NCBI RefSeq assembly: GCF_005887555.1
Contig: NZ_VCIA01000001.1
Location: 1,798,001-1,862,000, forward strand
DNA length: 64,000 bases
From: Lentibacillus cibarius
GTDB taxonomy: Bacteria > Bacillota > Bacilli > Bacillales > Amphibacillaceae
Direction of reading: 5' to 3'
A program made the position numbers and the translations under genes. Each line of letters opens with the position of its first letter. Positions within the stretch are counted from its first letter, which is position 1. Positions 9,356 to 18,257 of this stretch are shown one piece after another. The notes under the pieces were generated by a model. It saw nothing but the letters and a program-made list of their open reading frames with translations. It did not search any database and had not been told where the DNA came from.

Positions 9356-10079
9356 AGAGCTAGCACGGGAAGAACTCATCTATTTGCTGAAAGAGGAGCC
9401 TGATGTCGTGATTAGTCCCGGAGCCGAAACCGGGGAACAATTAATTGACTTATATACCAAGCATGAACCTGATGTTATTTTTCTGGATGTACAAATGCCG
9501 GAAATGTCCGGTGTTGAAGCGGCCAAACAGATTACAGCGATCAGCTATCAGCAGCCGCCGTTATTCGTTTTTACAACGGCGTATGATACGTATGCGTTGG
9601 ATGCATTTGACATTGAAGCTGTCGATTATTTGCTGAAACCGTATGATGACAATCGTTTTCAACAAGCGATGAAGCGGGTTAGAAAACATTTAACACATAA
9701 CGGCGCTAATCAAGGAACTCCTGCTCTCTCCCAGCAAGCATCCCCGGCGTCCAAGCTGTTGATTGATGACGGAGAGCGTATGGTTGTCTTATCACCTGAT
9801 TCTATTTATTATGCTGTCCCGGCCAACCGGATGCTGGAGATTCATACAAAAGATGAAATAATTGAAAGTCGGATGACCCTGCAAGAACTGGAAGAAAAAC
9901 TTTACGGCTTACCTTTTTTCCGTATTCATCGAAGCTATCTCGTCAACTTGAATCATGTCCGGGAGATCACACCATGGTTCAATGGCGCCTATAATGTAAC
10001 CTTGAAAGATAAACACCATACAACACTGCCAGTCAGCCGATCAGCGAGAAAAATTTTACTGGAGACATTTAAAAATTAA
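9321..10079 (+). CDS. LytTR-family response regulator
   Basis: A 252-residue regulator with an N-terminal receiver domain (acidic pair E10/D11, phospho-acceptor Asp56 in FLDVQMPE, Lys in YLLKPYDD) and a C-terminal LytTR DNA-binding domain (about 150-250; FFRIHRSYLVNL is diagnostic). It starts at ATG 9321 with GGGAGG upstream, inside the 3' end of the kinase gene, and is surely its partner. Likely targets are the symporter operon itself or the acs operon immediately downstream; LytTR proteins bind paired direct repeats, which were not located by eye. Confidence 0.92.
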   Translation: MKRIHVMIAEDEELAREELIYLLKEEPDVVISPGAETGEQLIDLYTKHEPDVIFLDVQMPEMSGVEAAKQITAISYQQPPLFVFTTAYDTYALDAFDIEAVDYLLKPYDDNRFQQAMKRVRKHLTHNGANQGTPALSQQASPASKLLIDDGERMVVLSPDSIYYAVPANRMLEIHTKDEIIESRMTLQELEEKLYGLPFFRIHRSYLVNLNHVREITPWFNGAYNVTLKDKHHTTLPVSRSARKILLETFKN

Positions 10080-10139
10080 CCATTCACCTGAACATTATAA
10101 TAATTCAAACAATAATGACAACAATTGATACAAAAACTG

Positions 10140-10190
10140 GTGCCACCGCCGCATGTATCTATTATACTTTATCGTAAGCGTTTTCAATAA
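10140..10190 (+). promoter_or_regulatory. Candidate acsA promoter with catabolite-responsive element
   Basis: GTGCCA (10140-10145, weak -35) and TATACT (10163-10168, -10) are spaced 17 bp apart. At 10173-10186 the sequence CGTAAGCGTTTTCA differs from the CcpA cre consensus TGWAARCGYTWNCW only at the first base and would overlap the transcription start. CcpA repression of acsA is known in B. subtilis; the site here is a sequence-based prediction. Confidence 0.5.
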
Positions 10191-10273
10191 CTGCGGGGTG
10201 ATGGCATTCGGATGATGCATTTGGCTGGCAGTCACTGAACGGAGACAACTTATCAATGTAGGGAGGAATAAGC

Positions 10274-11995
10274 GTGATGCAAACACTTGCACCAGTCAAG
10301 ACAGGCGCTAATATGCCTGACTATAATGAAGCATGTACGAATTTTTCATGGAAAGACGTTGAAAAGGCCTTTTCCTGGCATGAAACAGGGAAAGTAAACA
10401 TGGCCTATGAAGCCATTGACCGGCATGCCGAGACATGGCGGAAGAACAAGGTCGCCTTGTACTATAGTGACCAGAAGCGGGATGAAAAATATACATTCCA
10501 AGATATGGCTTTCCTATCCAATAAATTCGGTAATGTATTAAGGAATATCGGCACGGAAAAAGGTGATCGGGTCTTTTTATTTATGCCAAGGTCACCGGAG
10601 CTCTATGTCAGCATGATGGGCATATTAAAAATTGGTGCTATTGCAGGGCCGCTGTTTGAAGCGTTCATGGAGCAAGCTGTCCGTGACCGGCTCGAAAACA
10701 GTGAAGCATCCGTATTGATTACAACACCGTCACTACTCGAACGTGTACCATATAACGAACTTCCGCACTTGGAAAATATTATTCTAGTCGGGGACGGAGA
10801 GGCGCCTGAAGATGGTGATGTGAAGTTTTACCGATTTGAGGAGGAGATGGATAAAGCCTCACGGGACTTGGATATCGAATGGGTGGACCGGGAAGACGGC
10901 ATGATTCTCCACTATACATCCGGATCAACCGGCAAGCCAAAAGGCGTATTGCACGTTCACAATGCCATGATTCAGCAATACCAGACGGCCAAATGGGTGC
11001 TGGATCTGAAGGAAGATGACATTTATTGGTGCACCGCCGATCCCGGCTGGGTAACCGGTACATCATATGGCATTTTCGGTCCATGGTTGAACGGGGTATC
11101 TAACTTAATTCGCGGTGGACGCTTCAGTCCGGAAGATTGGTACGGAACCATTGAAAAATACCGCGTTTCCGTCTGGCTGAGTGCACCGACAGCATTCCGC
11201 AGATTGATGGCAGCGGGAGATGACGTCGTGAAACAATTTGATCTAAGCTCGCTTCGTCATACCTTGAGTGTTGGGGAACCACTGAACGCAGAAGTCGTCC
11301 ATTGGGGGATGAACGTCTATCAATTGCGCATCCATGATCACTGGTGGATGACAGAAACTGGCGGTATCGTTATTGCCAACTATCCGACCATGCCAATTAA
11401 ACCTGGATCAATGGGTAAACCATTCCCAGGCGTGCAAGCAGCTATTTTGGATGAAGAAGGAAACGAACTGTCACCAGGGCAAATGGGACGTTTGTGCATT
11501 AAAGCTGGATGGCCGTCCATGCTGCGAACCGTATGGAACAATGAAGAACGTTTTAACAAGTACTTCCCTGTGAAAGGCTGGTTCGAATCTGGTGATCTAG
11601 CTTCGATGGACGAAGACGGTTACTTCTGGTTCGAGGGACGTGATGATGATGTGATCCAAACTTCCGGTGAACGGGTTGGACCTTTCGAGGTAGAGAGTAA
11701 GCTTGTCGAACATCCTTCCGTTGCCGAAGCGGCCGTTATTGGCAAACCTGACCCTGTCCGCGGACACATTATTAAAGCTTTTGTGGCACTGAAAGACGGC
11801 TATGAGAAAAGCGATGAACTCGAGGAAGAACTTCGCAAATTCGTTAAACAAAGACTTGCCGCCCATGCAGCACCGCGGGAAGTAGAAATTCGTGACTTTT
11901 TGCCAAAAACACGCAGCGGAAAAATCATGCGCCGTGTGCTGAAGGCGTGGGAGCTTGACCAGCCAACAGGCGACTTATCCACGATGGAAAAATAA
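10274..11995 (+). CDS. acsA: Acetate--CoA ligase (acetyl-CoA synthetase)
   Basis: A 573-residue AMP-forming acetyl-CoA synthetase, the same length as B. subtilis AcsA and recognisably similar along its length. It converts acetate, ATP and CoA to acetyl-CoA, AMP and PPi. Visible motifs: the P-loop-like YTSGSTGKPKGVLH, WWMTETGG, SGDLASMDEDGYFWFEGRDDD, and the C-terminal KTRSGKIMRR carrying the catalytic, acetylatable lysine. Start is GTG 10274 or ATG 10277 after GGGAGGA. A DUF485 gene and an ActP-like symporter follow, the same order as E. coli acs-yjcH-actP, so uptake and activation of acetate are coupled. A CcpA-type site lies upstream. Confidence 0.95.
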   Translation: MMQTLAPVKTGANMPDYNEACTNFSWKDVEKAFSWHETGKVNMAYEAIDRHAETWRKNKVALYYSDQKRDEKYTFQDMAFLSNKFGNVLRNIGTEKGDRVFLFMPRSPELYVSMMGILKIGAIAGPLFEAFMEQAVRDRLENSEASVLITTPSLLERVPYNELPHLENIILVGDGEAPEDGDVKFYRFEEEMDKASRDLDIEWVDREDGMILHYTSGSTGKPKGVLHVHNAMIQQYQTAKWVLDLKEDDIYWCTADPGWVTGTSYGIFGPWLNGVSNLIRGGRFSPEDWYGTIEKYRVSVWLSAPTAFRRLMAAGDDVVKQFDLSSLRHTLSVGEPLNAEVVHWGMNVYQLRIHDHWWMTETGGIVIANYPTMPIKPGSMGKPFPGVQAAILDEEGNELSPGQMGRLCIKAGWPSMLRTVWNNEERFNKYFPVKGWFESGDLASMDEDGYFWFEGRDDDVIQTSGERVGPFEVESKLVEHPSVAEAAVIGKPDPVRGHIIKAFVALKDGYEKSDELEEELRKFVKQRLAAHAAPREVEIRDFLPKTRSGKIMRRVLKAWELDQPTGDLSTMEK

Positions 11996-12005
11996 ATGAT
12001 CCGTT

Positions 12006-12046
12006 TCAGTTGGGGAGTTTTCCAGGCTTGATGGGAAACACCCCTC
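12006..12046 (+). other. Imperfect hairpin between acsA and the DUF485 gene
   Basis: GGGGAGTTTTCC (from about 12012) faces GGGAAACACCCC across a short loop. There is no T run, so it is more likely an mRNA-processing or partial attenuation structure than a full terminator. It sits in the 69-bp gap of the operon. Confidence 0.35.
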
Positions 12047-12064
12047 TATTCCATTCCAAACAAA

Positions 12065-12436
12065 ATGAGGAGGATTTTCATGAATGATGAAAGCGGATAC
12101 AATTCGATAGACGAATCCGGGCAAGCGATTGACTTCGAGAAAGTGGAACAAAGCAAGCCGTTTCAAAAGCTTATGCATGAACGAAAAAAATTCATTGTAC
12201 CGTATACCATCTTCTTTCTTGTTTTTTACTTTTTACTACCGATTTTAACGTCGTACACGAATTTTTTGAACACACCGGCCTTTGGTGATATCTCTTGGGT
12301 ATGGGTGTTTGCATTTGCCCAATTTATAATGACATGGGTATTGTGCACGATTTATGTGAAAAAGGCTTCTTCCTTTGATGATCAAGCAAACGATATTATC
12401 GAGACACAGATTAAGAATGGAGGGAAGGCGTCATGA
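12065..12436 (+). CDS. DUF485 (YjcH-like) small membrane protein
   Basis: A 123-residue protein with a soluble N-terminal ~45 residues and two hydrophobic segments (about 47-68 and 80-98), the DUF485 arrangement. Members accompany ActP-type symporters; in E. coli yjcH lies between acs and actP, exactly the position seen here. Start is ATG 12065 after GAGGAGG. The stop overlaps the symporter start, so translation is coupled and a subunit or accessory role for the symporter is likely. Confidence 0.85.
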   Translation: MRRIFMNDESGYNSIDESGQAIDFEKVEQSKPFQKLMHERKKFIVPYTIFFLVFYFLLPILTSYTNFLNTPAFGDISWVWVFAFAQFIMTWVLCTIYVKKASSFDDQANDIIETQIKNGGKAS

Positions 12437-13974
12437 GCCCGACAGTTATTGTTCTTTTTCTGATCATTGTTGCATTGACTCTTGTTATCACGTATTGGGC
12501 GTCAAAACAGACGCAAACGACGGGAGACTTTTATACGGCCGGCGGTGAGTTGACTGGGTTTCAAAACGGGATTGCCATTTCCGGTGACTATCTGTCAGCA
12601 GCATCTTTTCTCGGTATTGCCGGGTCGATAGCACTTTACGGTTTTGATGGCTTCTTTTATAGTATCGGCTTTTTGATTGCCTATCTCGTTGTGTTATTTT
12701 TAGTCGCAGAGCCGTTAAGAAATCTTGGAAAGTACACACTTGCCGATATGATTAATGCTAGGTTTGATGCCAAAAAGGTGCGTGGATCAGCAGCACTGAG
12801 CACGGTTACGATTTCTTTATTTTACATGATTGCACAGCTCGTCGGGGCAGGAGCACTTATTCAGCTGTTGTTTGACATTCCTTATTGGATAGCTGTTCTC
12901 ATTGTTGGGGTCATGATGACCATTTATGTGCTGTTCGGCGGGATGATTGCCACCAGTTGGGTGCAAATTGTTAAAGCCGTTCTGCTAATGGCAGGAATGT
13001 TAATTATATCCTTCCTTGTTCTATTGAAGTTCAACTTTAATATTGGGGAAATGTTTAGTGAAGTCAAAACGGCCACAAGCCACGGGGCTGCCTATTTGAA
13101 GCCGGGACTGAAGTATACACAGCCGCTGGACACTATTTCTCTCATGTTGGCGCTTGTCTTGGGAACAGCCGGCCTGCCGCATATTCTCATGCGCTTCTTC
13201 ACGGTTAAAGATGCCAAAACAGCACGAAGCTCCGTCATAACCGCCACATGGACCATCGGCATTTTCTACGTGTTGACGTTATTTCTTGGTTTTGGCGCTG
13301 CAGCATTCGTTGGCGAGACCAAGATTATGGAAGCAAATCCTGGCGGGAATATGGCAGCACCACTGCTGGCAGAAGCTATCGGTGGGGAAATCTTATTCGC
13401 ATTTATATCCGCCGTCGCGTTTGCCACCATTCTAGCAGTCGTTGCTGGCCTTGTTTTATCTGGGGCAAGCGCCTTTGCTCATGACTTATATGGTCAGATT
13501 ATTAAAAAAGGAAAAGCTACAGATCGGCAGCAAATGCTCGCAGCCCGGTATGCAGCTTTAGCCGTATCCGTACTGTCCATCGTCCTAGCTTTGTTCGCGC
13601 AATATTTGAACGTGGCATTTCTTGTTTCTCTAGCCTTCTGTATCGCAGCAAGTGCCAATTTGCCAGTCATCCTTTATACGGTTTACTGGAAAAGGTTTAA
13701 CACATCAGGTGCTGTCTCCGCCATGTTGGTCGGGTTGTTCTCAGCATTAGTCCTCGTGTCCATGAGTCCAAGTGTGTTTTCACCAACAGAAGGAGCAGCA
13801 TTGTTTGTTGGCGAGCCGATCTTCCCGCTATCTAATCCAGCTCTTGTCTCCGTACCGCTTGGCTTCCTAGCAGGCTACGTGGGCACGATACTGTCAAGCA
13901 GCAAAGCCGACGCCAAACGATACGCCAAAGTAAAAGTCAAAGCCAATACCGGCTTTAAGGAGACAGGAAACTAA
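12433..13974 (+). CDS. actP: Sodium:acetate symporter, ActP-like
   Basis: A 513-residue SSS-family symporter with about 13 membrane segments and the conserved segments GDYLSAASFLGIAGS, ATSWVQIVKA and GTAGLPHILMRFF. Following acsA and a DUF485 gene, it is best read as the acetate permease that supplies AcsA. The start overlaps the preceding stop (ATGA), with AATGGAGGGAAGG as ribosome site. It is paralogous to the protein at 6015-7559. Substrate is inferred from the operon, not from sequence. Confidence 0.88.
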   Translation: MSPTVIVLFLIIVALTLVITYWASKQTQTTGDFYTAGGELTGFQNGIAISGDYLSAASFLGIAGSIALYGFDGFFYSIGFLIAYLVVLFLVAEPLRNLGKYTLADMINARFDAKKVRGSAALSTVTISLFYMIAQLVGAGALIQLLFDIPYWIAVLIVGVMMTIYVLFGGMIATSWVQIVKAVLLMAGMLIISFLVLLKFNFNIGEMFSEVKTATSHGAAYLKPGLKYTQPLDTISLMLALVLGTAGLPHILMRFFTVKDAKTARSSVITATWTIGIFYVLTLFLGFGAAAFVGETKIMEANPGGNMAAPLLAEAIGGEILFAFISAVAFATILAVVAGLVLSGASAFAHDLYGQIIKKGKATDRQQMLAARYAALAVSVLSIVLALFAQYLNVAFLVSLAFCIAASANLPVILYTVYWKRFNTSGAVSAMLVGLFSALVLVSMSPSVFSPTEGAALFVGEPIFPLSNPALVSVPLGFLAGYVGTILSSSKADAKRYAKVKVKANTGFKETGN

Positions 13975-13980
13975 TACCGT

Positions 13981-14011
13981 AAGCGACTGCTATTATCGCA
14001 GTCGCTTTTTT
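13981..14011 (+). terminator. Terminator of the acsA operon
   Basis: AAGCGACTGC, a 7-base loop and GCAGTCGCTT followed by a T run lie seven bases after the symporter stop. This is a classic intrinsic terminator. Confidence 0.9.
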
Positions 14012-14030
14012 GTGGGAGGAAAGAGCAGGC

Positions 14031-14073
14031 TTCGGGCCGCGCGAGCTTTGGGCCTGGTCTCGCCCGTATTCGG
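14031..14073. repeat. GC-rich dispersed intergenic repeat, copy 2
   Basis: TTCGGGCCGCGCGAG followed by CTTTGGGCCTGGTC resembles the block at 5921-5978, sharing TTCGGGCCG, GCGCGAG and a GGGCC-GGTC segment. It is non-coding and lies between convergent genes. Confidence 0.45.
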
Positions 14074-14098
14074 GAAGCTCATTATTACAACATGACCT

Positions 14099-14452
14099 TT
14101 ACAACCAAAGACCTAATAGCGCTGCAGAAGCACCCGTAAGCACCGAAGTCAAGACATAAAGAATCGCTATGTTTACTTTGTTTGCCACTAGCAGTTTGAC
14201 CGTTTCATACCCAAATGTCGAAAACGTCGTAAACGCTCCGCAAAAACCAGCACCTGCAAACAACCATAGCGATTCACCGATTTGAGCAGTTAAATAACCA
14301 TCCAAAAGTAATCCTAGTAAAAAGGATCCGGCCGTATTCATCAGCCACGTACTAATAGGAAAATCACGCGAAGCCCCATCCGCCAGTACCTTGCCAAGCC
14401 AATATCTCGTACCAGCGCCGAGAGATCCGCCCAATCCAATTAGCCAAAGCAT
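14099..14452 (-). CDS. crcB: CrcB/Fluc-type fluoride channel subunit
   Basis: A 117-residue, four-helix membrane protein with GGSLGAGTRYWLGK near the N-terminus and the family signature GFCGAFTTFSTFGYE. Fluc proteins form dual-topology dimers that let fluoride out of the cytoplasm. Its ATG overlaps the stop of the neighbouring crcB by one base. Two adjacent homologues typically form an antiparallel heterodimer. No fluoride riboswitch was recognised upstream. Confidence 0.93.
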   Translation of the reverse strand: MLWLIGLGGSLGAGTRYWLGKVLADGASRDFPISTWLMNTAGSFLLGLLLDGYLTAQIGESLWLFAGAGFCGAFTTFSTFGYETVKLLVANKVNIAILYVLTSVLTGASAALLGLWL

Positions 14453-14832
14453 TAGTGTTCACCCCGCTTAAATTGGACATTAGCTAATTTATATCCTATA
14501 TATGCTAGAAGCAATCCTCCAACAATACTCATACCACTGTAAAAAGCTCCTTGCCATATGTCACCATCCCGAATAAGCTGTATCATGTCCAAAGAAAAAG
14601 TGGAGAATGTGGTAAATGAACCGGTAAAGCCTGTGCCGATAAGCAAGGACACTTCTCGCCATCGTCCTTGCTGCCAGCTGCTAAACGTCATAAACCAGCC
14701 AAGAAACAGACAGCCTGATAAATTGGCCAGCACTGTTGCCAATGGAAAATCGACAGAACCAATCCATTCCCCCAACGCAAACCTGACCACCGCACCAAGA
14801 AATCCCCCAGCCATCACGAAAAATAGCTGCAT
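14452..14832 (-). CDS. crcB: CrcB/Fluc-type fluoride channel subunit (partner)
   Basis: A four-helix protein with GGFLGAVVRFALGEW and GTGFTGSFTTFSTFSLD, the CrcB signature. The start is uncertain: the ATG at 14832 is favoured because GGGTGAT lies just upstream and it gives the usual N-terminus directly before the first helix; ATGs at 14838 and 14859 are alternatives (up to 135 residues). It overlaps the second crcB and pairs with it as a fluoride channel. The MFS gene ends 45-70 bp upstream on the same strand. Confidence 0.92.
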   Translation of the reverse strand: MQLFFVMAGGFLGAVVRFALGEWIGSVDFPLATVLANLSGCLFLGWFMTFSSWQQGRWREVSLLIGTGFTGSFTTFSTFSLDMIQLIRDGDIWQGAFYSGMSIVGGLLLAYIGYKLANVQFKRGEH

Positions 14833-14904
14833 CTCCATCACCCGCTTTTTACCGTTCATTCATTTTTCGCTAGTTTTACAAATTATTTTCAAATACCGCC
14901 AGTA

Positions 14905-16143
14905 CTAATCTGTGCTTCCTTCATCCATGGCCGCATATTCATCTCCAACTGTCCGATTCCTGCCTGCACCGAATCCGGCGATGGTCATTAGTGCTGACAC
15001 AATTAATAGCGTAATTAGCGGTAGCTGCCAGCCCTGGGTTATATCATTCAAATAGCCGATTAAGATTGGCCCGATTGCAGCTAAAAAGTATCCAAGCGCC
15101 TGGGCCATGCCGGATAACTCCGCTGCTTGACGTGCATTGCTTGCGCGCATCCCTAAAAATGCGAGCGCCAGTGGGAATAATCCCCCAGAGCCGACACCAA
15201 TCAACGTGACACTTGCAAGCATGGTAAAACTGGACTGTCCAAATAGCAAACCAAAAGTACCTATCATCGCCAGCAGACAAGTGCCAACAGTCAGCATACT
15301 TTGTGACTTGAATTTGCCGGCAATCACCGGCAGTAAGAAACCAATTGGTAGGCCAATAAACTGACTGTAAGATAACAGCCATCCGGCCATTTCTTTACTT
15401 GTGCCATAGTCTTGCAAAATTTGTGGCAACCAAGCAATAATTACATAATATAAAAACGCCTGCAGCCCGAGAAAGATTGCTACTTCCCACGCAAGGCGTG
15501 ATTTCCACATACGCACATCACTTGCCGCAACATATTTAACTCGAACCTCATCTGCCGAACGCCGCTGTTTCACAAAATAGACCCAAATGGCAATTCCTGC
15601 AACAGCCGGAAGTCCCCAGAAAGCAAGTGATAGCTCCCAACCGAAACCTGCCATATTCGCAAGTGGCACACTGATTCCCGATGCCAGCGCCGCAACAAGC
15701 CCCATTGCTGTTGCATACACACTAGTCATGAGCGTCACTCGATTCGGAAAGCGCTCTTTAATAACGCCGGGAAGCAGCACATTAGAAACCGCAACCCCGA
15801 CTCCAATCATTAGTGTCCCACTAAAAAGAGAAACAACAAAGGGAACAGAACGTATAAGAATACCTGCCAAGAGTACAATCATGCTCCATATCAGTACAAT
15901 TTCATTGGTATACCGTAGCCCTAATTTCGGTGCAACCGGTGACATGACAGCAAATGCTACTAGTGGCAGGCTGGTCAGGATTCCGACGCTCCAGTTTGCA
16001 AGTCCGAGCTCATCGCCAATAACACCGACGAGCGGGCCGACGGATGTTATCGCCGGGCGCAAATTGAAGGCAATCACGACAATTCCCGTAATGAGCAACA
16101 ATTGATTGTATCCTTTTAGATCTTCGTATTGATACATGCTCAT
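14905..16143 (-). CDS. MFS transporter, CynX/NimT family
   Basis: A 412-residue, 12-helix major facilitator with the N-terminal family segment AFNLRPAITSVGPL. The group contains the cyanate transporter CynX and the 2-nitroimidazole transporter NimT; the substrate here is unknown. The ATG at 16143 is chosen because GGGAAGGAGCG precedes it by seven bases; the in-frame start seven codons further up lacks a site. Two crcB genes follow on the same strand, but a functional link is not evident. Confidence 0.85.
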   Translation of the reverse strand: MSMYQYEDLKGYNQLLLITGIVVIAFNLRPAITSVGPLVGVIGDELGLANWSVGILTSLPLVAFAVMSPVAPKLGLRYTNEIVLIWSMIVLLAGILIRSVPFVVSLFSGTLMIGVGVAVSNVLLPGVIKERFPNRVTLMTSVYATAMGLVAALASGISVPLANMAGFGWELSLAFWGLPAVAGIAIWVYFVKQRRSADEVRVKYVAASDVRMWKSRLAWEVAIFLGLQAFLYYVIIAWLPQILQDYGTSKEMAGWLLSYSQFIGLPIGFLLPVIAGKFKSQSMLTVGTCLLAMIGTFGLLFGQSSFTMLASVTLIGVGSGGLFPLALAFLGMRASNARQAAELSGMAQALGYFLAAIGPILIGYLNDITQGWQLPLITLLIVSALMTIAGFGAGRNRTVGDEYAAMDEGSTD

Positions 16144-16227
16144 AAAAAGACGCTCCTTCCCCAATCATACTTTAAAACCGTTTCAGCTTCCGTACACATG
16201 CTAATGGATGTCATAGTAATAATCAAA

Positions 16228-16260
16228 CAAAAAACCACTGATGTACAAAACACCAGTGGC
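16228..16260 (-). terminator. Terminator downstream of the glutamate synthase-like gene
   Basis: On the minus strand CCACTGGTG, a short loop and CATCAGTGG are followed by TTTTTTG. It lies about 140 bases past the stop of the gene at 16399. Confidence 0.75.
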
Positions 16261-16398
16261 CTATCCTATGTTCTATTTCAACATATAGTTCACGCATTAG
16301 GATCGCTCGACGGTTTTAGCCGGAAGATTTTTCACCGGTATTATACTGGGTGCTTTCCCACTTAAGAACTAGACCTTCCATTTCAAAAACAGCTTAGC

Positions 16399-18012
16399 TT
16401 AAGCATTCATCGATCCTTCTCCACCGGGCTGAATCATCGACTGGTATATTTCGTCAAGCGACCACGTTTTACCTTTGGCATCTTTATATACAACGTGCTC
16501 CCTTCTAAAATGGACAGGAGAATCCAATCCGGCTGCCGCAGCGACCCGGAATAAGCCTTTGCGCATCGATATAACGTAATTGGCGGTACGATGTTTCTTT
16601 TCATCAATCACAAGCGCCTTCTGTAAATCCGGGTCCGTTGTTGTGACCCCAACCGGACAGGCATTGGAATGGCATTTCAACGTCTGAATGCAGCCAACCG
16701 TGATCATAAATGCACGAGCAATGTTGACAAGGTCAGCGCCCATAGCCAATGCGATGGCTACCCGGTCTGGTGAGAACAATTTACCGGAAGCGATAATTTT
16801 TACCCGATCACGGACACCATGTTTTTTCAATGCATAATCAAGAAGCGGCAATGCTGACTTAATCGGCAGACCAACACTATCTGTTAGCTCTTGATAGGAT
16901 GCACCTGTTCCACCTTCACCACCATCAACCGTAATGAAGTCCGGGCCTTTTCCGGTCTCCTTCATCTGTTTAGCTAAATCATCCGCATCGAGATGACTGC
17001 CAACAACAATTTTCATTCCGACTGGTTTGCCAGTATGTTCGCGGACGCGTTCGATAAAGCTAAATAACGACGGAGCATCATCAAATTCCGGAAATCGGTT
17101 CGGACTGTCAATCGATGTAAACGGCTCCACCATCCGAATCCTGGCGATCTCCTCCGTCACTTTTTCCGCATCCACGTGACCGCCGCGTGTTTTCGCACCT
17201 TGAGCTAGTTTTACCTCAAATGCTTTTAGCTGGGGGATTTTGCTTTTTTCCAGTAATTCATCCCAATTGAAATTGCCTTCTTTATCCCGAACACCAAACA
17301 TCCCGGGGCCAATCTGCATGATTACATCCGTGTCCCCTTTCAGATGATAATCAGACAGTCCACCCTCACCTGTGTTCATCCATGCACCCTTGGCGATGCC
17401 TAACCCTTTCGATAAAGCTGTAATGGCACGGTCCCCCAACGAACCATAGCTCATCGCCGACATACCAATCTGGCCGCGCACCCGAAACGGATACTTACAA
17501 TTTTCACCAACGACAATCGTGTCTTCCTCATCAAGTAGATAAGCCGGCGATTCATCTTCCTCCAGATGTTCCTCCCGCTGCGTGAATAACGGATCTTTTA
17601 CAAGTAAGTATCGATTGGTTTTTTGTTTAATCTTCTTGTCCATCCTGAGTTCCTCGGTTAGCTTGGGAAACATGGAATTTCGGATATAATAGCCTGGTTC
17701 CTCAAAGTCTCGCTGCGAACCAAATCCTCTTACATCTCGCTTATATTTGGCTTTTTTAACGATGTGCTGGAAGTCATTACGCGAAATTGGCTTCCCTTCA
17801 CGGTCGTTATTGAAAAAATACTGCCGAAGTTCCGGACCAATTTTTTCAAAGAAGTAACGGACCCTGCCAACAACAGGATAATTTCGGAGGACAGGGTGTT
17901 GTCTCTGTGTACGGTCCACGAAGAATATATAAACAACAATACCTAACAGAATGGCGATAATCAACACAACCGCTACAAAACCAATCACCGTCAAGATATC
18001 TGCTATGTTCAT
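16399..18012 (-). CDS. yerD: FMN-binding glutamate synthase family protein (YerD-like)
   Basis: A 537-residue protein with one N-terminal membrane helix (about 8-32) and a GltS FMN-binding barrel: GQIGMSAMSYGSLGDRA, TVDGGEGGTGASY, and the cysteine segment CHSNACPVGVTTTDP typical of the 3Fe-4S region. It lacks the glutaminase domain of full glutamate synthase, like B. subtilis YerD (525 residues). Its reaction has not been established; a ferredoxin-dependent, membrane-bound oxidoreductase is plausible. The ATG at 18012 follows AAAGGTGTGG. Monocistronic by context. Confidence 0.88.
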   Translation of the reverse strand: MNIADILTVIGFVAVVLIIAILLGIVVYIFFVDRTQRQHPVLRNYPVVGRVRYFFEKIGPELRQYFFNNDREGKPISRNDFQHIVKKAKYKRDVRGFGSQRDFEEPGYYIRNSMFPKLTEELRMDKKIKQKTNRYLLVKDPLFTQREEHLEEDESPAYLLDEEDTIVVGENCKYPFRVRGQIGMSAMSYGSLGDRAITALSKGLGIAKGAWMNTGEGGLSDYHLKGDTDVIMQIGPGMFGVRDKEGNFNWDELLEKSKIPQLKAFEVKLAQGAKTRGGHVDAEKVTEEIARIRMVEPFTSIDSPNRFPEFDDAPSLFSFIERVREHTGKPVGMKIVVGSHLDADDLAKQMKETGKGPDFITVDGGEGGTGASYQELTDSVGLPIKSALPLLDYALKKHGVRDRVKIIASGKLFSPDRVAIALAMGADLVNIARAFMITVGCIQTLKCHSNACPVGVTTTDPDLQKALVIDEKKHRTANYVISMRKGLFRVAAAAGLDSPVHFRREHVVYKDAKGKTWSLDEIYQSMIQPGGEGSMNA

Positions 18013-18204
18013 CTATGCATCCACACCTTTTTTAAAGACTGATACTATTAAGGTGGACCAAAAACGTGAAATTTATCCAGTCGGAAAAAGGTGTTTAGTT
18101 AAAAATCCGTAGCAGCCAATTTGTCATATAGCAAGTGCCGAGGTTTTTCTTATAAGACGTTCGGAAACATACCTACCCATGGCTAATGGACATGCACCCA
18201 ACAT

Positions 18205-18238
18205 AAGAAAAGAGCTGAATCATCAGTGATCCAGCTCG
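18205..18238 (-). terminator. Terminator after the HMA metallochaperone gene
   Basis: GAGCTGGATCACTGATGATTCAGCTC (26 bases, shown here as stem GAGCTG/CAGCTC) is followed on the minus strand by TTTTCTT, about 20 bases after the stop of the gene at 18258. Confidence 0.8.
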
Positions 18239-18257
18239 GCTTTTCTGAAAGTAACGA

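Noticed and set aside
14860..14904. Fluoride riboswitch in front of the crcB pair
   Set aside because: The 45-bp gap is too short and contains no recognisable crcB-motif pseudoknot sequence.
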